64,000 nucleotides of DNA from Bradyrhizobium sp. STM 3843 (lineage in GTDB: Bacteria; Pseudomonadota; Alphaproteobacteria; Rhizobiales; Xanthobacteraceae): NCBI RefSeq assembly GCF_000239815.1, contig NZ_CAFK01000257.1, positions 1-64,000 of the forward strand. Reading direction: 5' to 3'. A program made the position numbers and the translations under genes. Each line of letters begins with the position of its first letter. The first letter of the stretch is position 1. Positions 49,863 through 58,295 of the stretch are shown here, piece by piece. Below the pieces are notes generated by a model. That model searched no databases and had not been told where the DNA came from. It was given only the letters and a program-made list of their open reading frames with translations.

Positions 49863-50903
49863 TCACTTCAGGGATTTCGGAGGCGGGGCCGTCGACTCGC
49901 GAACCACCAGCGAGAAGTCGATCTCGCGATGCATGATGGTCTGCTCGCCGGCCAGGCTGCGCACCAGATATTCGCCGGCGCGCTGCCAGGTTTCTCCGGT
50001 CGGCACGTGGATCGTGGTCAGGCTCGGCCGCAAATGCCGGCTCCAGTCGAGATCGTCGAAGCCGACGACGGAAAGGTCGCGGGGCACGGAGAAGCCGTCG
50101 CGCTCCGCCTCGAGCAGCACGCCATAGGCGATGACGTCGTTGCCGCACACCACGGCCGTCGGGCGGTCCTTGAGGTTGAGGAGATAGCGCGCCGCCTCAC
50201 GCGCGTCGTCCAGCGTATAGGGCACCTCGACATGCCATTGCGGGGGAAGCTCGATACCGCTTTCCGCCAAGGCGCGGCGAAATCCCGCGACGCGCGCGCT
50301 GGCGCGGTCGTTGTTGCGCTGGAGCGCAGAGACGATCCCGATGCGGCGATGGCCGAGCTCGATGACGTGCGCGGCCGCGCGATGGGCGGCGGCTTCGTTG
50401 TCGGTGCCGACGCAAGGGTAGGGCCGGTCAGGCTGGTAGATGCCGACATTGATGAACGGCACCGAATTGTCCGCGAGCAGCTTTCGCAGTCCGTCATGGT
50501 GGCAATCGCCGCGCAACACGAGGCCGTCGACACCGCGGCTGACCAGATTGCGCGCCTGCTGCAATTCGACGTCGAGATCATAACCGCTCGTGGTGAGGAA
50601 CAGCATGTATCCGACCGAGGACAGATACTGCTGCAGCGAGGCGATGCCGCGCGCGAACATCGTGTTGTCGATCGTCGGCACGATCGCGCCGAGGGTGCGC
50701 GAACGCCTTGAAGACAGGATGCGCGCCGGTGCGTGCGGGATGTAGCCGAGCGCGTCGATGGCCTGGTCGATGCGCGCACGTAAGGAGGGGCTCACCGCAT
50801 CGGGATTGTTGAGGGCGCGCGAGACCGACGCGGTCGAAACGCCGGCCCGGGCCGCCACGGCGCGGATGCCCTGTTTCGCAGATTTGGCGTTGGTCAGTCT
50901 CAT
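49863..50903 (-). CDS. LacI-family transcriptional regulator
   Basis: 346 residues. The N-terminal HTH is IRAVAARAGVSTASVSRALNNPDAVSPSLRARIDQAIDALGY, including the hinge. A periplasmic-binding-protein-like effector domain follows (LGAIVPTIDNTMFARGIASL, then GVDGLVLRGD, PFINVG, AVVCGNDVIAYGVL, DLSVVGFDDLDWSRHLRPSLTTI). ATG 50903 is two bases from a perfect TGTAACGTTACA palindrome, indicating autoregulation. It very likely controls the divergent sugar operon. Confidence 0.9.
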   Translation of the reverse strand: MRLTNAKSAKQGIRAVAARAGVSTASVSRALNNPDAVSPSLRARIDQAIDALGYIPHAPARILSSRRSRTLGAIVPTIDNTMFARGIASLQQYLSSVGYMLFLTTSGYDLDVELQQARNLVSRGVDGLVLRGDCHHDGLRKLLADNSVPFINVGIYQPDRPYPCVGTDNEAAAHRAAAHVIELGHRRIGIVSALQRNNDRASARVAGFRRALAESGIELPPQWHVEVPYTLDDAREAARYLLNLKDRPTAVVCGNDVIAYGVLLEAERDGFSVPRDLSVVGFDDLDWSRHLRPSLTTIHVPTGETWQRAGEYLVRSLAGEQTIMHREIDFSLVVRESTAPPPKSLK

Positions 50904-50905
50904 GG

Positions 50906-50919
50906 ATGTAACGTTACAT
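50906..50919. promoter_or_regulatory. LacI-type operator beside the lacI-family start
   Basis: ATGTAACGTTACAT is a perfect 14-base palindrome with a central CG, the classical form of LacI-family sites. It is two bases upstream of the regulator's ATG. Confidence 0.7.
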
Positions 50920-50989
50920 GGTGCAGTGCGAACCGCAAAGTAGCGAGAATATCGCAAATCTGGCGCAGATTATGTGCATTGTCCATTGC

Positions 50990-51030
50990 TTGACACCACC
51001 ATTGTGAGGTCTATTTTGTAACCGTTTTCA
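50990..51030 (+). promoter_or_regulatory. promoter of the sugar ABC operon with a second LacI-type site
   Basis: TTGACA (50990-50995), a 16-base spacer and TATTTT (51012-51017) form a good promoter. TGTAACCGTTTTCA (51017-51030) begins within the -10 and covers the expected transcription start. It is an imperfect relative of the palindrome at 50906 (TGTAAC half conserved). Repression by the divergent LacI protein is the simplest reading. Confidence 0.55.
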
Positions 51031-51094
51031 AAGGGTTTTAAACCTGTTCAAAATGGTCCGTCAGCTTAAGGCGGCCAGCCGGGAGGAGAGTTCG

Positions 51095-52396
51095 ATGAAG
51101 GCCAGGATGCTCGCGACGCACGTCGCGTTGCCCGTTTTCGCGATTGCCGCGATGACTGCGCCGTCGCGCGCAGCCGATTTCGACTGGATGAAGTTCAAGG
51201 GCAAGACCGTCACCTTTCTTGCCAACAACAATCCGGTCTCGCAGGCGCTGCTGACCTACAAGGCCGATTTCGAGAAGCTGACCGGCATGACCCTGAAGGT
51301 CGACGGTTATCAGGAACAGCAGATGCGCCAGCGTCTGGTCACGGTCATGAATGCGAACAGCGACGAGGTCGACGTGTTCATGACGCTGCCCTCGCGCGAG
51401 GGCGAGCAGTTTGCCGCCGCTGGCTGGTACAGCGATCTCACCGCGATGGCCAAAAACGAGGTGGCCAAGGATTATGACCCGAACGGACTAAGCCAGGCCT
51501 TGCTGAAGGCGGCCACCTTCGGCGGCAAGCTGACCAGCATGCCAATGAACATCGAAGGTCCAATCTTCTATTACCGCACCGACATCTTCAAGAAATGTGG
51601 TCTCGAGGCACCGAAGACCATCAAGGAGGTCGAGGCGGCCGCCGAGAAGATCAAGACCTGCGACAGCACGCTGACGCCGTTCGTCTCGCGCGGCCTCAAG
51701 CCCGCGGTCGCCTACACCTTCAGCAACATGCTGCACAACATCGGCGGCAGCTATATCGCGAATGGCAAATCGAACCTTTGCTCGACCAAAGGCAAGGAAG
51801 CGCTCGACACTTATAGCCGACTACTGCGTGACTTCGGCCCGCCCGGCGTCGTCAACTACAGTTTTCAGCAGATTTCCGCGCTCTATCGCAGCGGCCGAGC
51901 TGCGATGGCGTTCGAATCCTCGAACGAATTGCGCACGGTGATGGAAGGCGGCGCGCGCTTGAAGGACACTGGTCTGTTGCCGTTCCCCGCGGGCGATGCC
52001 GGCCAGGTGCCGACCACGATCGGCTGGGGCATGGCGGTGTCCTCCCACAGCAAGCAGCCGGATGCGGCCTGGTATTTCGTGCAATGGGCGACAAGCCCGG
52101 AGGTGCAGAAGAAAATGGCGCTCCAGGGCATTGCCCCGCCGCGTCCCTCGGTCGCCAATGACCCCGAATACCGCAAGTGGATCGACGAAGAGCCGGTCCG
52201 CAAGGAATGGCAGGCCGCGCTCGACGTGCTCGCCACCAAGGGCTCATCCGAAGTCGGCTATCCCATCGTCGCCAATCCGCAATCGCGCGAGTTCATCGGC
52301 CAGGCGGTGCAGGATTTGATCCTGAAGCAGAAACCGATCGACCAGGCCTGCGCGGATGCCGACAAGGCGCTCGACGCGCTTATCGCGCTGAACTAG
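51095..52396 (+). CDS. ABC transporter sugar-binding protein
   Basis: 433 residues. The signal peptide is ARMLATHVALPVFAIAAMTAPSRA. The mature part shows family-1 solute-binding features: KTVTFLANNNPVSQALLTYKADFEKLTGMTLKVDGY near residue 35, SMPMNIEGPIFYYRTDIFKKCGLEAPKTI near residue 140, and IGWGMAVSSHSKQPDAAWYFVQWATSPEVQKKMA near residue 310. GGGAGGAG precedes ATG 51095. It heads the LacI-controlled operon. Confidence 0.9.
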   Translation: MKARMLATHVALPVFAIAAMTAPSRAADFDWMKFKGKTVTFLANNNPVSQALLTYKADFEKLTGMTLKVDGYQEQQMRQRLVTVMNANSDEVDVFMTLPSREGEQFAAAGWYSDLTAMAKNEVAKDYDPNGLSQALLKAATFGGKLTSMPMNIEGPIFYYRTDIFKKCGLEAPKTIKEVEAAAEKIKTCDSTLTPFVSRGLKPAVAYTFSNMLHNIGGSYIANGKSNLCSTKGKEALDTYSRLLRDFGPPGVVNYSFQQISALYRSGRAAMAFESSNELRTVMEGGARLKDTGLLPFPAGDAGQVPTTIGWGMAVSSHSKQPDAAWYFVQWATSPEVQKKMALQGIAPPRPSVANDPEYRKWIDEEPVRKEWQAALDVLATKGSSEVGYPIVANPQSREFIGQAVQDLILKQKPIDQACADADKALDALIALN

Positions 52397-52457
52397 CCGC
52401 CCGATGACGGCTGGCTTCGCACCGGCCGGAAGCTCATTCGATCGAGGACACGAATGC

Positions 52458-53345
52458 ATGTCTGACACGGCTGCGACACTCACGCAGGACCGGCAGAAGC
52501 TGGAAATGGCGGCGCTTTCGGCGCCGGCCGTGATCTTCACGGTCGCGATGATCGCGTTTCCGGTCGTCTACACGATCTGGCTCGGCTTCCAGACCTTTTC
52601 CTCGACCGGCAAGCAGTCCTTTGCGGGCCTCGCCAATTATTCGAAGCTGGTCTCGGACATCGAGTTCTGGCACGGGCTGTGGATCACGATCGCGCTGTTC
52701 GTGCTGTCGCTGACGCTCCAGCTCGTCTTCGGCATCTGGCTCGCGTTGGTGCTGTTCCACGCCAGGCGACTGCCGGGCATCGTGCGCTCGCTGTTCATCT
52801 CGCCCTTCATGATGCCGCCGGTGGTGGCCGGCATGATGTGGCTGGTGATCCTCGATCCGTCGCTTGGCGCTGCGAACTATATCCTGCAATCGTTCGGCCT
52901 GCCACCGTCGGACTGGCTGGCCTCGCCGTCCCTGGTCATTCCGACCGTCGCGCTGATCGACAGCTGGCAGTGGACGCCTTACGTCGCGCTGATCGTGCTG
53001 GGCGGATTGCAGTCGCTGCCGCCGAGCGTCTACGAGGCTGCACAGATCGACGGCGCATCGCCGTTCAAGACGTTCCAGCGTATCACGCTGCCGCTTCTGC
53101 TGCCGACCATCGTGACTGCGGCGATCCTGCGCAGCGTCGATCTCCTGCGCTTCTTCGACATCATCTATATCACCACCCAGGGCGGCCCGGGCAATGCGTC
53201 GAACACGCTCAACATCTACGGCTTCCGGGTCGGCTTCGAGTTCTTCAACATCGGCTATGCCAGCGCCCTGATGCTGACGCTGACGGCGATCGTGTTCGGC
53301 GCCGTGCTTGCCTTCAACCGCCTGCGCAGCGCCGTGGCGTGGTGA
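52458..53345 (+). CDS. sugar ABC transporter permease (MalF/UgpA type)
   Basis: 295 residues and six membrane helices, with the EAA loop SVYEAAQIDGASPFKTFQRITLPLLLP near residue 192 and TQGGPGNASNTLNIYGFRVGFEF further on, a typical MalF-type extracytoplasmic segment. ATG 52458 follows GAGGA; an upstream in-frame ATG at 52404 would add 18 unlikely residues. Confidence 0.9.
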   Translation: MSDTAATLTQDRQKLEMAALSAPAVIFTVAMIAFPVVYTIWLGFQTFSSTGKQSFAGLANYSKLVSDIEFWHGLWITIALFVLSLTLQLVFGIWLALVLFHARRLPGIVRSLFISPFMMPPVVAGMMWLVILDPSLGAANYILQSFGLPPSDWLASPSLVIPTVALIDSWQWTPYVALIVLGGLQSLPPSVYEAAQIDGASPFKTFQRITLPLLLPTIVTAAILRSVDLLRFFDIIYITTQGGPGNASNTLNIYGFRVGFEFFNIGYASALMLTLTAIVFGAVLAFNRLRSAVAW

Positions 53346-53349
53346 CGTC

Positions 53350-54177
53350 ATGAACGATGCCGCCAACACCGACCGCTGGATCCGCTGGCTCAACACATTG
53401 CAGCTCGTGCTCGCCGGCGTGCTGATCATGGCGCCGACGGTCTGGATGGTGCTGTCCTCGTTCAAGCCATCCTTCGAGGTCACGGCCTATCCGCCGACGC
53501 TGATCTTTTCGCCGACGCTCGAAAACTATGTCGAGCTGACCAGGACCACGCCGTTCCTCAGCTACGCGCTTAACAGCCTTGTCGTCACCGTCGGTTCGAC
53601 CGCGCTCGGGTTACTGTTCGGAATTCCCGCCGCTTTCGCCGTCTCCTGGACCCGCATCTCGTGGCCGGCGATCCTGACGCTGGCCGCGCGCATGGCACCC
53701 GGGACGCTGTTCCTGCTGCCGTGGTATGTGATGTTCCGGCAAATCGGCATGATCGGCTCCTACACTGCGCTGATCCTCAGCCACGCAGTCATTACGCTGC
53801 CGATCGTGATCTGGGTTCTGTTGCCGTCCTTCGATGCCATTCCGCGCAGTGTTTTCGAGGCGGCGCAGGTCGACGGATGCAGCGTCACGCGTATCCTCTG
53901 GCGCATTGCGATGCCGCTGGTGGCATCAGGCATTGCGGTCTCGGCGATCCTCGCCTTCGTGTTTTCGTGGAACTACTTCCTGTTTGCGCTGGTGCTCTCC
54001 AATGGCGACACCAAGACGTTGATCGCGGCAGCCTTCAACTTCATCGGCGAAGGCTCGACGCAATGGGGCGCTCTCATGGCAGCTGCGACGCTGATCGCAT
54101 TGCCGCCGCTGGTGCTGGCCGCTCTGGTTCAGCGCTGGCTGGTGTCCGGACTGACGCTCGGTGCAGTGAAAGGCTAG
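53350..54177 (+). CDS. sugar ABC transporter permease (MalG/UgpE type)
   Basis: 275 residues and six helices, with the EAA loop SVFEAAQVDGCSVTRILWRIAMPLVASG near residue 170 and the C-terminal VSGLTLGAVKG typical of MalG-like permeases. ATG 53350 lies four bases after the preceding stop. Confidence 0.9.
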   Translation: MNDAANTDRWIRWLNTLQLVLAGVLIMAPTVWMVLSSFKPSFEVTAYPPTLIFSPTLENYVELTRTTPFLSYALNSLVVTVGSTALGLLFGIPAAFAVSWTRISWPAILTLAARMAPGTLFLLPWYVMFRQIGMIGSYTALILSHAVITLPIVIWVLLPSFDAIPRSVFEAAQVDGCSVTRILWRIAMPLVASGIAVSAILAFVFSWNYFLFALVLSNGDTKTLIAAAFNFIGEGSTQWGALMAAATLIALPPLVLAALVQRWLVSGLTLGAVKG

Positions 54178-54184
54178 GTATCTG

Positions 54185-55189
54185 ATGAACGTGTCCGCCC
54201 GTCCAAATTCGGTCATGCAGGCCGCGGTCTTTCACGGCAACGACCGCATCACCATCGAACGTGTGGCGATGCCGGACGTCGGCACTGGCGAGGTGCTGGT
54301 CCGCGTGTCGCGTACCGCGCTGTGTGGCTCGGACTTCAAGCTCTGGCACAAGGGAGCCGAGTTCACCGCCGGCCACGAGATCTTTGGCGTGGTCGAGCGG
54401 CCCGGTCACCGCCTGCATGGCCGGCGCTGCGCCGTCTACATTCCCTTGCACTGCGATCGCTGTGCAGCCTGCAAGCGCGGCGACACCCAGATGTGCCTGG
54501 AAGTCTCCAGCCTGATCGGCTGGAACAGGCCGGGCGGCTATGCCGAATATGTGCCGGTGCCGGAAAACTGCCTGCTGCCGGTGCCCGATGATATCGAGGA
54601 CAGCCTCGCGCCACTTTTGCTCGACACGATCGGCACATCAGGTCACGCCGTGCGCTTCGTCAGTCGCGTGGTGCCAGCGAACGAAGCCGGGCCAGTTCTT
54701 GTGATGGGCGCGGGGCCCGTCGGCCTTGGCGTCGTGCTGGCGCTCCGCGCGCTCGGCTATGACGATGTCTACGTCGCCGATCCCAATGCAGCGCGATTGA
54801 AGATCGCGCAATCCTTCGGCGCAAAGGCCCACCCCGTCGGCGACACCTCCAGGCGCTTTGAGCTGATCATGGAATGCTCGGGGGCGCATGCGGCGCGCAA
54901 TCTCGGCATCGAGCTCGTACTGCCACGCGGCGCGCTGGTGCTGGTCGGCGAGAACGCCGCGCCCTGGACCATCGAGGAAGGCAAGGTCTTCCGCCGCAAG
55001 GATTTCTACATGATCCGGACCTTCTACTTCCCGGTCTCGGATTTCGAGCCAAACGTCGAGCTGCTGCGCAAGTACAAGGACGAGTACCGCGTCCTCGTCG
55101 ACGGCGAGTTCGGCTTACAGACTCTGCCCGAAAATTTCGCCCGCTTCGCCAAGGGCGAACTGATCAAGCCTGTGCTGGCGTTGGGCTGA
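54185..55189 (+). CDS. zinc-dependent alcohol dehydrogenase family protein
   Basis: 334 residues. The catalytic zinc site is ALCGSDFKLWHKGAEFTAGHEIFGVV near residue 40. The structural zinc site CDRCAACKRGDTQMC lies near residue 90, and the NAD Rossmann motif VLVMGAGPVGLGVVLAL near residue 174. It belongs to the medium-chain sorbitol/threonine dehydrogenase group. It sits in the transport operon and probably oxidises the imported polyol or a derived sugar alcohol; two dehydrogenases (this and the SDR) suggest two oxidation steps. Confidence 0.88.
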   Translation: MNVSARPNSVMQAAVFHGNDRITIERVAMPDVGTGEVLVRVSRTALCGSDFKLWHKGAEFTAGHEIFGVVERPGHRLHGRRCAVYIPLHCDRCAACKRGDTQMCLEVSSLIGWNRPGGYAEYVPVPENCLLPVPDDIEDSLAPLLLDTIGTSGHAVRFVSRVVPANEAGPVLVMGAGPVGLGVVLALRALGYDDVYVADPNAARLKIAQSFGAKAHPVGDTSRRFELIMECSGAHAARNLGIELVLPRGALVLVGENAAPWTIEEGKVFRRKDFYMIRTFYFPVSDFEPNVELLRKYKDEYRVLVDGEFGLQTLPENFARFAKGELIKPVLALG

Positions 55190-55195
55190 GCGATC

Positions 55196-56266
55196 ATGGC
55201 CTCGATCTCGATCCGCAACCTGGTCAAACGCTACGGTAATTTCACCGTGATCCCCGATCTCAATCTGGAGATCGCTGACCACGAGTTCGTCGTCTTCGTC
55301 GGCCCGTCCGGCTGCGGCAAGTCGACCTTGCTGCGGATCATTGCCGGCCTCGAGCCGATTTCGTCCGGAGACCTCTATATCGGCGATAAGCGGGTCAATG
55401 GCGTCCGGGCCGCGCAGCGCGACATTGCGATGGTATTCCAGGATTACGCGCTCTATCCGCACATGCGCGTCTACGACAACATGTCGTTTGCGCTGGAACT
55501 GCGGGGCACGCCGAAGGCGGAGATTGACGCTCGGGTGAAGCGCGCCGCAGCCCTGCTGCACATCGAGCCTTATCTGGACCGCAAGCCGAAGGAGCTGTCC
55601 GGTGGCCAGCGGCAGCGCGTCGCCATGGGCCGCGCCATCGTGCGCAATCCCAAGGCGTTCCTATTCGACGAGCCGCTGTCCAACCTCGACGCAAAGCTGC
55701 GCGGGCAGGTGCGCGCCGAGATCAAGGCGCTGTCACAGGAGCTGAAGACCACCATGGTCTTCGTGACCCACGACCAGATCGAGGCCATGACCATGGCCGA
55801 CCGGATCGTGGTGCTCCAGAGCGGCACCATCCTGCAATACGACACGCCGGAGACGGTTTACGAGCGGCCGGCCAACCAGTTCGTCGCCGGCTTCATTGGT
55901 TCGCCCGCCATGAACTTCTTCCCGGTCGAGTGGCGCGACGAGCGTGCGATCCTTTCGCAGGGTGCGACAGCGGTGCCGCTGGACGGCGAGACCGCAGGCC
56001 GCCTGCGTCAGCCCGGCAATGCCGTGCTCGGCATTCGCCCTGAGCATTTCGCCGTCGTGACCGACGCCGATGGCATCGCCATCAACGTCAAGCTGGTCGA
56101 GCCGCTGGGCTCGGATACGCTGCTCCACTTCGATCTCGCCAACGTCTCCGCCATCGCGCGGGTCGACCCGTCGCTGCGGCCGAAGATCGGCGATCGGCTC
56201 AGCCTCCGTCCGCAGCCGGGCAAGACGCATTTGTTCGATGCCGCCAACGGACAGGTTTTGCGGTGA
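55196..56266 (+). CDS. sugar ABC transporter ATP-binding protein (UgpC type)
   Basis: 356 residues. Walker A is GPSGCGKST, the Q-loop VFQDYALYPHMRV, the signature LSGGQRQRVAMGRAI, Walker B AFLFDEPLSNLDA, and the H-loop THDQIEAMTMA. The C-terminal OB-like domain has AVLGIRPEHFAVV. It energises the two permeases upstream. Its stop overlaps the GTG of the kinase gene (GTGA). Confidence 0.93.
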   Translation: MASISIRNLVKRYGNFTVIPDLNLEIADHEFVVFVGPSGCGKSTLLRIIAGLEPISSGDLYIGDKRVNGVRAAQRDIAMVFQDYALYPHMRVYDNMSFALELRGTPKAEIDARVKRAAALLHIEPYLDRKPKELSGGQRQRVAMGRAIVRNPKAFLFDEPLSNLDAKLRGQVRAEIKALSQELKTTMVFVTHDQIEAMTMADRIVVLQSGTILQYDTPETVYERPANQFVAGFIGSPAMNFFPVEWRDERAILSQGATAVPLDGETAGRLRQPGNAVLGIRPEHFAVVTDADGIAINVKLVEPLGSDTLLHFDLANVSAIARVDPSLRPKIGDRLSLRPQPGKTHLFDAANGQVLR

Positions 56267-57222
56267 GCGCGTCGGTCAACATCGGCAATCTCTCGGCGCT
56301 GGCGGACGTCGCGTCCAAAGCCAAGCCTGTGCACGTGATCTGTCTCGGGCTGTCGGCGCTTGACCTGGTCTGGCGCGTCGACCGGCCGTTCGCGGGCGGA
56401 AGCGAGAAGATCAAGGCCGTCGAGTACGGCACGCTCGGCGGCGGCATGGCCGCCAATGCGGGCGTTGCGGTGGCAAAGCTCGGCGCGTCCGTCGCGTTCT
56501 GGGGGCGGGCAGGGAATGACGCCGCGGGTCAGGAGATGAAATCGGCCTTCGCCGCTGAAGGTGTCGACGTCGAAAACTTTCGGCTGTTTCCGGAAGGGCG
56601 CTCCTCCGTTTCAGGCGTCATCGTCGACAGTTCCGGCGAACGGCAGATCGTCAATTTCCGCGGGCTTTTCCCGGAAGCCGCGGACTGGCTTCCACTCGAC
56701 GCCGTCGCGCACGCTTCGTCCGTGCTGGTCGACCCGCGCTGGGTCGAGGGCGCCGCGACGCTGTTCCGGGAAGCGCGCTCGCGCGGCATTCCGACCGTGC
56801 TCGACGGCGACGTGGCGGATCCCGACGTGTTCGAGCGGCTGCTGCCGCTGACCGACCACGCCATCTTCTCCGAGCCTGCGCTCACGGCCTTTGCCGGATC
56901 TGCGAAGGACGAGTCCCTCGCAGCGCTGGCGCGTTTCGGCTGCCGCGTCGTCGCCGTGACGCGCGGCGAGGATGGCGTGAGCTGGTACGAGAGTGGCCAC
57001 CTGCACAGGCAGGCCGCCTATGCCGTCGACGTCGTCGATACCACGGGCGCAGGCGACGTCTTCCACGGGGCCTATGCCCTGGCGATCGGCGCTGGTCTCA
57101 ACGTGCGCGCCGCCATGGCGTTTTCGGCGGCCACGGCTGCCATGAAATGCCGCCACCCCGGCGGCCGCAACGGAATCCCCACCATCAACGAGTGTCTTGT
57201 ATTTATGAGGACGAAGCCATGA
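56263..57222 (+). CDS. PfkB-family carbohydrate kinase
   Basis: 319 residues. PfkB/ribokinase features are VICLGLSALDLVWRVDRP near residue 25, the sugar-binding LGGGMAANAGVAVAKLGASVAFWGRAGND near residue 64, and the catalytic DVVDTTGAGDVFHGAYALA near residue 260, with the Asp base in GAGD. It probably phosphorylates the ketose formed by the dehydrogenases. It starts at GTG 56263, coupled to the ATPase, and its stop overlaps the aldolase start. Confidence 0.9.
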   Translation: MSASVNIGNLSALADVASKAKPVHVICLGLSALDLVWRVDRPFAGGSEKIKAVEYGTLGGGMAANAGVAVAKLGASVAFWGRAGNDAAGQEMKSAFAAEGVDVENFRLFPEGRSSVSGVIVDSSGERQIVNFRGLFPEAADWLPLDAVAHASSVLVDPRWVEGAATLFREARSRGIPTVLDGDVADPDVFERLLPLTDHAIFSEPALTAFAGSAKDESLAALARFGCRVVAVTRGEDGVSWYESGHLHRQAAYAVDVVDTTGAGDVFHGAYALAIGAGLNVRAAMAFSAATAAMKCRHPGGRNGIPTINECLVFMRTKP

Positions 57223-58256
57223 GAACGATTGGAAAGAACCGCGGCCTGGCACGGCTTGCTGACGCGGATGGCCACTTTCGCATGGTCGCACTAGATCAGC
57301 GGCCCCCACTGTTCGATGCCATCGCCAAGGCAAAAGGCATCACGCGGGAGCAGGTCGAATATTCCGACGTCACGGCGGCCAAGCGCCTCCTCGTCGAGAA
57401 CCTTGCCCCGCATTGCAGCTCGATGCTGTTCGACCCGAACTTCGCTGTGCCTGCCGCGATCGACCTGCTGCCGCCGCGCTGCGGACTGATCATGACGCTG
57501 GAGGAGCATCGCGTCGAGGAAACCGCGGGCGGCCGCAAGTCGCGCGCGATCACCAATTGGAGCGTGGAAAAGATCCGCGCCATGGGTGGCGACGCCGTCA
57601 AGGTCCTGGCCTGGTACCGGCCGGACGCCGATGCCGCGGTGAACGAGCACCAGAAGACGTTCGTGCGCGAGATCGGCGAGGACTGCGCCCGCCACGACAT
57701 TCCCTATGTGCTCGAACTTCTGGTCTATCCGTTCCTCGGCAGCGCCAATCACACCGCCGACTACGTGGAATCGCCGGGCAAGCTTTCGGGTCTCGTCATC
57801 GACAGCGTGCGCGAGTTTGCCAAGCCCGAATACGGCGTCGATCTTCTCAAGCTGGAGAGCCCGCTTGCGGCCAACGGCCTGCCGGCCCGTGATGGCAGCG
57901 CGGAAGAAAAGGCTGCGCAGAAGGAGTTCGATGCGATCGGCGACATCTGCCGCGAGCGGAGCATTCCCTGGGTGTTGCTGTCGGGTGGCGCTGTGCCCGA
58001 AAAGTTCGAACGCGTGCTCGACTACTCCTATGCCGCGGGTGCGAGCGGCTTCCTGGCGGGCCGCACCATCTGGCTCGATGCCGTCCTGAAGAATTTCCCG
58101 GACCGCGCGGCGGTGTCGGCGAGCCTGCGCAAGGATGGCCTCAATGTGCTCGAACGGCTCAGCGAGTTGACTACGGCCAAGGGCACGCCCTGGAAGGCGC
58201 GCTATCCGGTGTTCACCGATATCAAACAGGAAGGTGACTTCGCGCGCGCCTACTGA
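57219..58256 (+). CDS. class I aldolase, tagatose-1,6-bisphosphate aldolase-like (LacD family)
   Basis: 345 residues. LacD-like features are FRMVALDQRPPLFDAIAKAKG near residue 21, MLFDPNFAVPAA near residue 70, GGDAVKVLAWYRPDAD near residue 128 with a candidate Schiff-base Lys, and LLKLESPLAANG near residue 210. GGAVPEKFERVLDYSYAAGASGFLAGRTIW follows near residue 260. It would split a phosphorylated ketose or a deoxy sugar acid derivative. ATG 57219 overlaps the kinase stop. Kinase then aldolase is the logical order of the pathway. Confidence 0.83.
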   Translation: MRTIGKNRGLARLADADGHFRMVALDQRPPLFDAIAKAKGITREQVEYSDVTAAKRLLVENLAPHCSSMLFDPNFAVPAAIDLLPPRCGLIMTLEEHRVEETAGGRKSRAITNWSVEKIRAMGGDAVKVLAWYRPDADAAVNEHQKTFVREIGEDCARHDIPYVLELLVYPFLGSANHTADYVESPGKLSGLVIDSVREFAKPEYGVDLLKLESPLAANGLPARDGSAEEKAAQKEFDAIGDICRERSIPWVLLSGGAVPEKFERVLDYSYAAGASGFLAGRTIWLDAVLKNFPDRAAVSASLRKDGLNVLERLSELTTAKGTPWKARYPVFTDIKQEGDFARAY

Positions 58257-58295
58257 GATTATGGCGGCTCCGCGCGGTCTCGCAGGATCTGCAAC

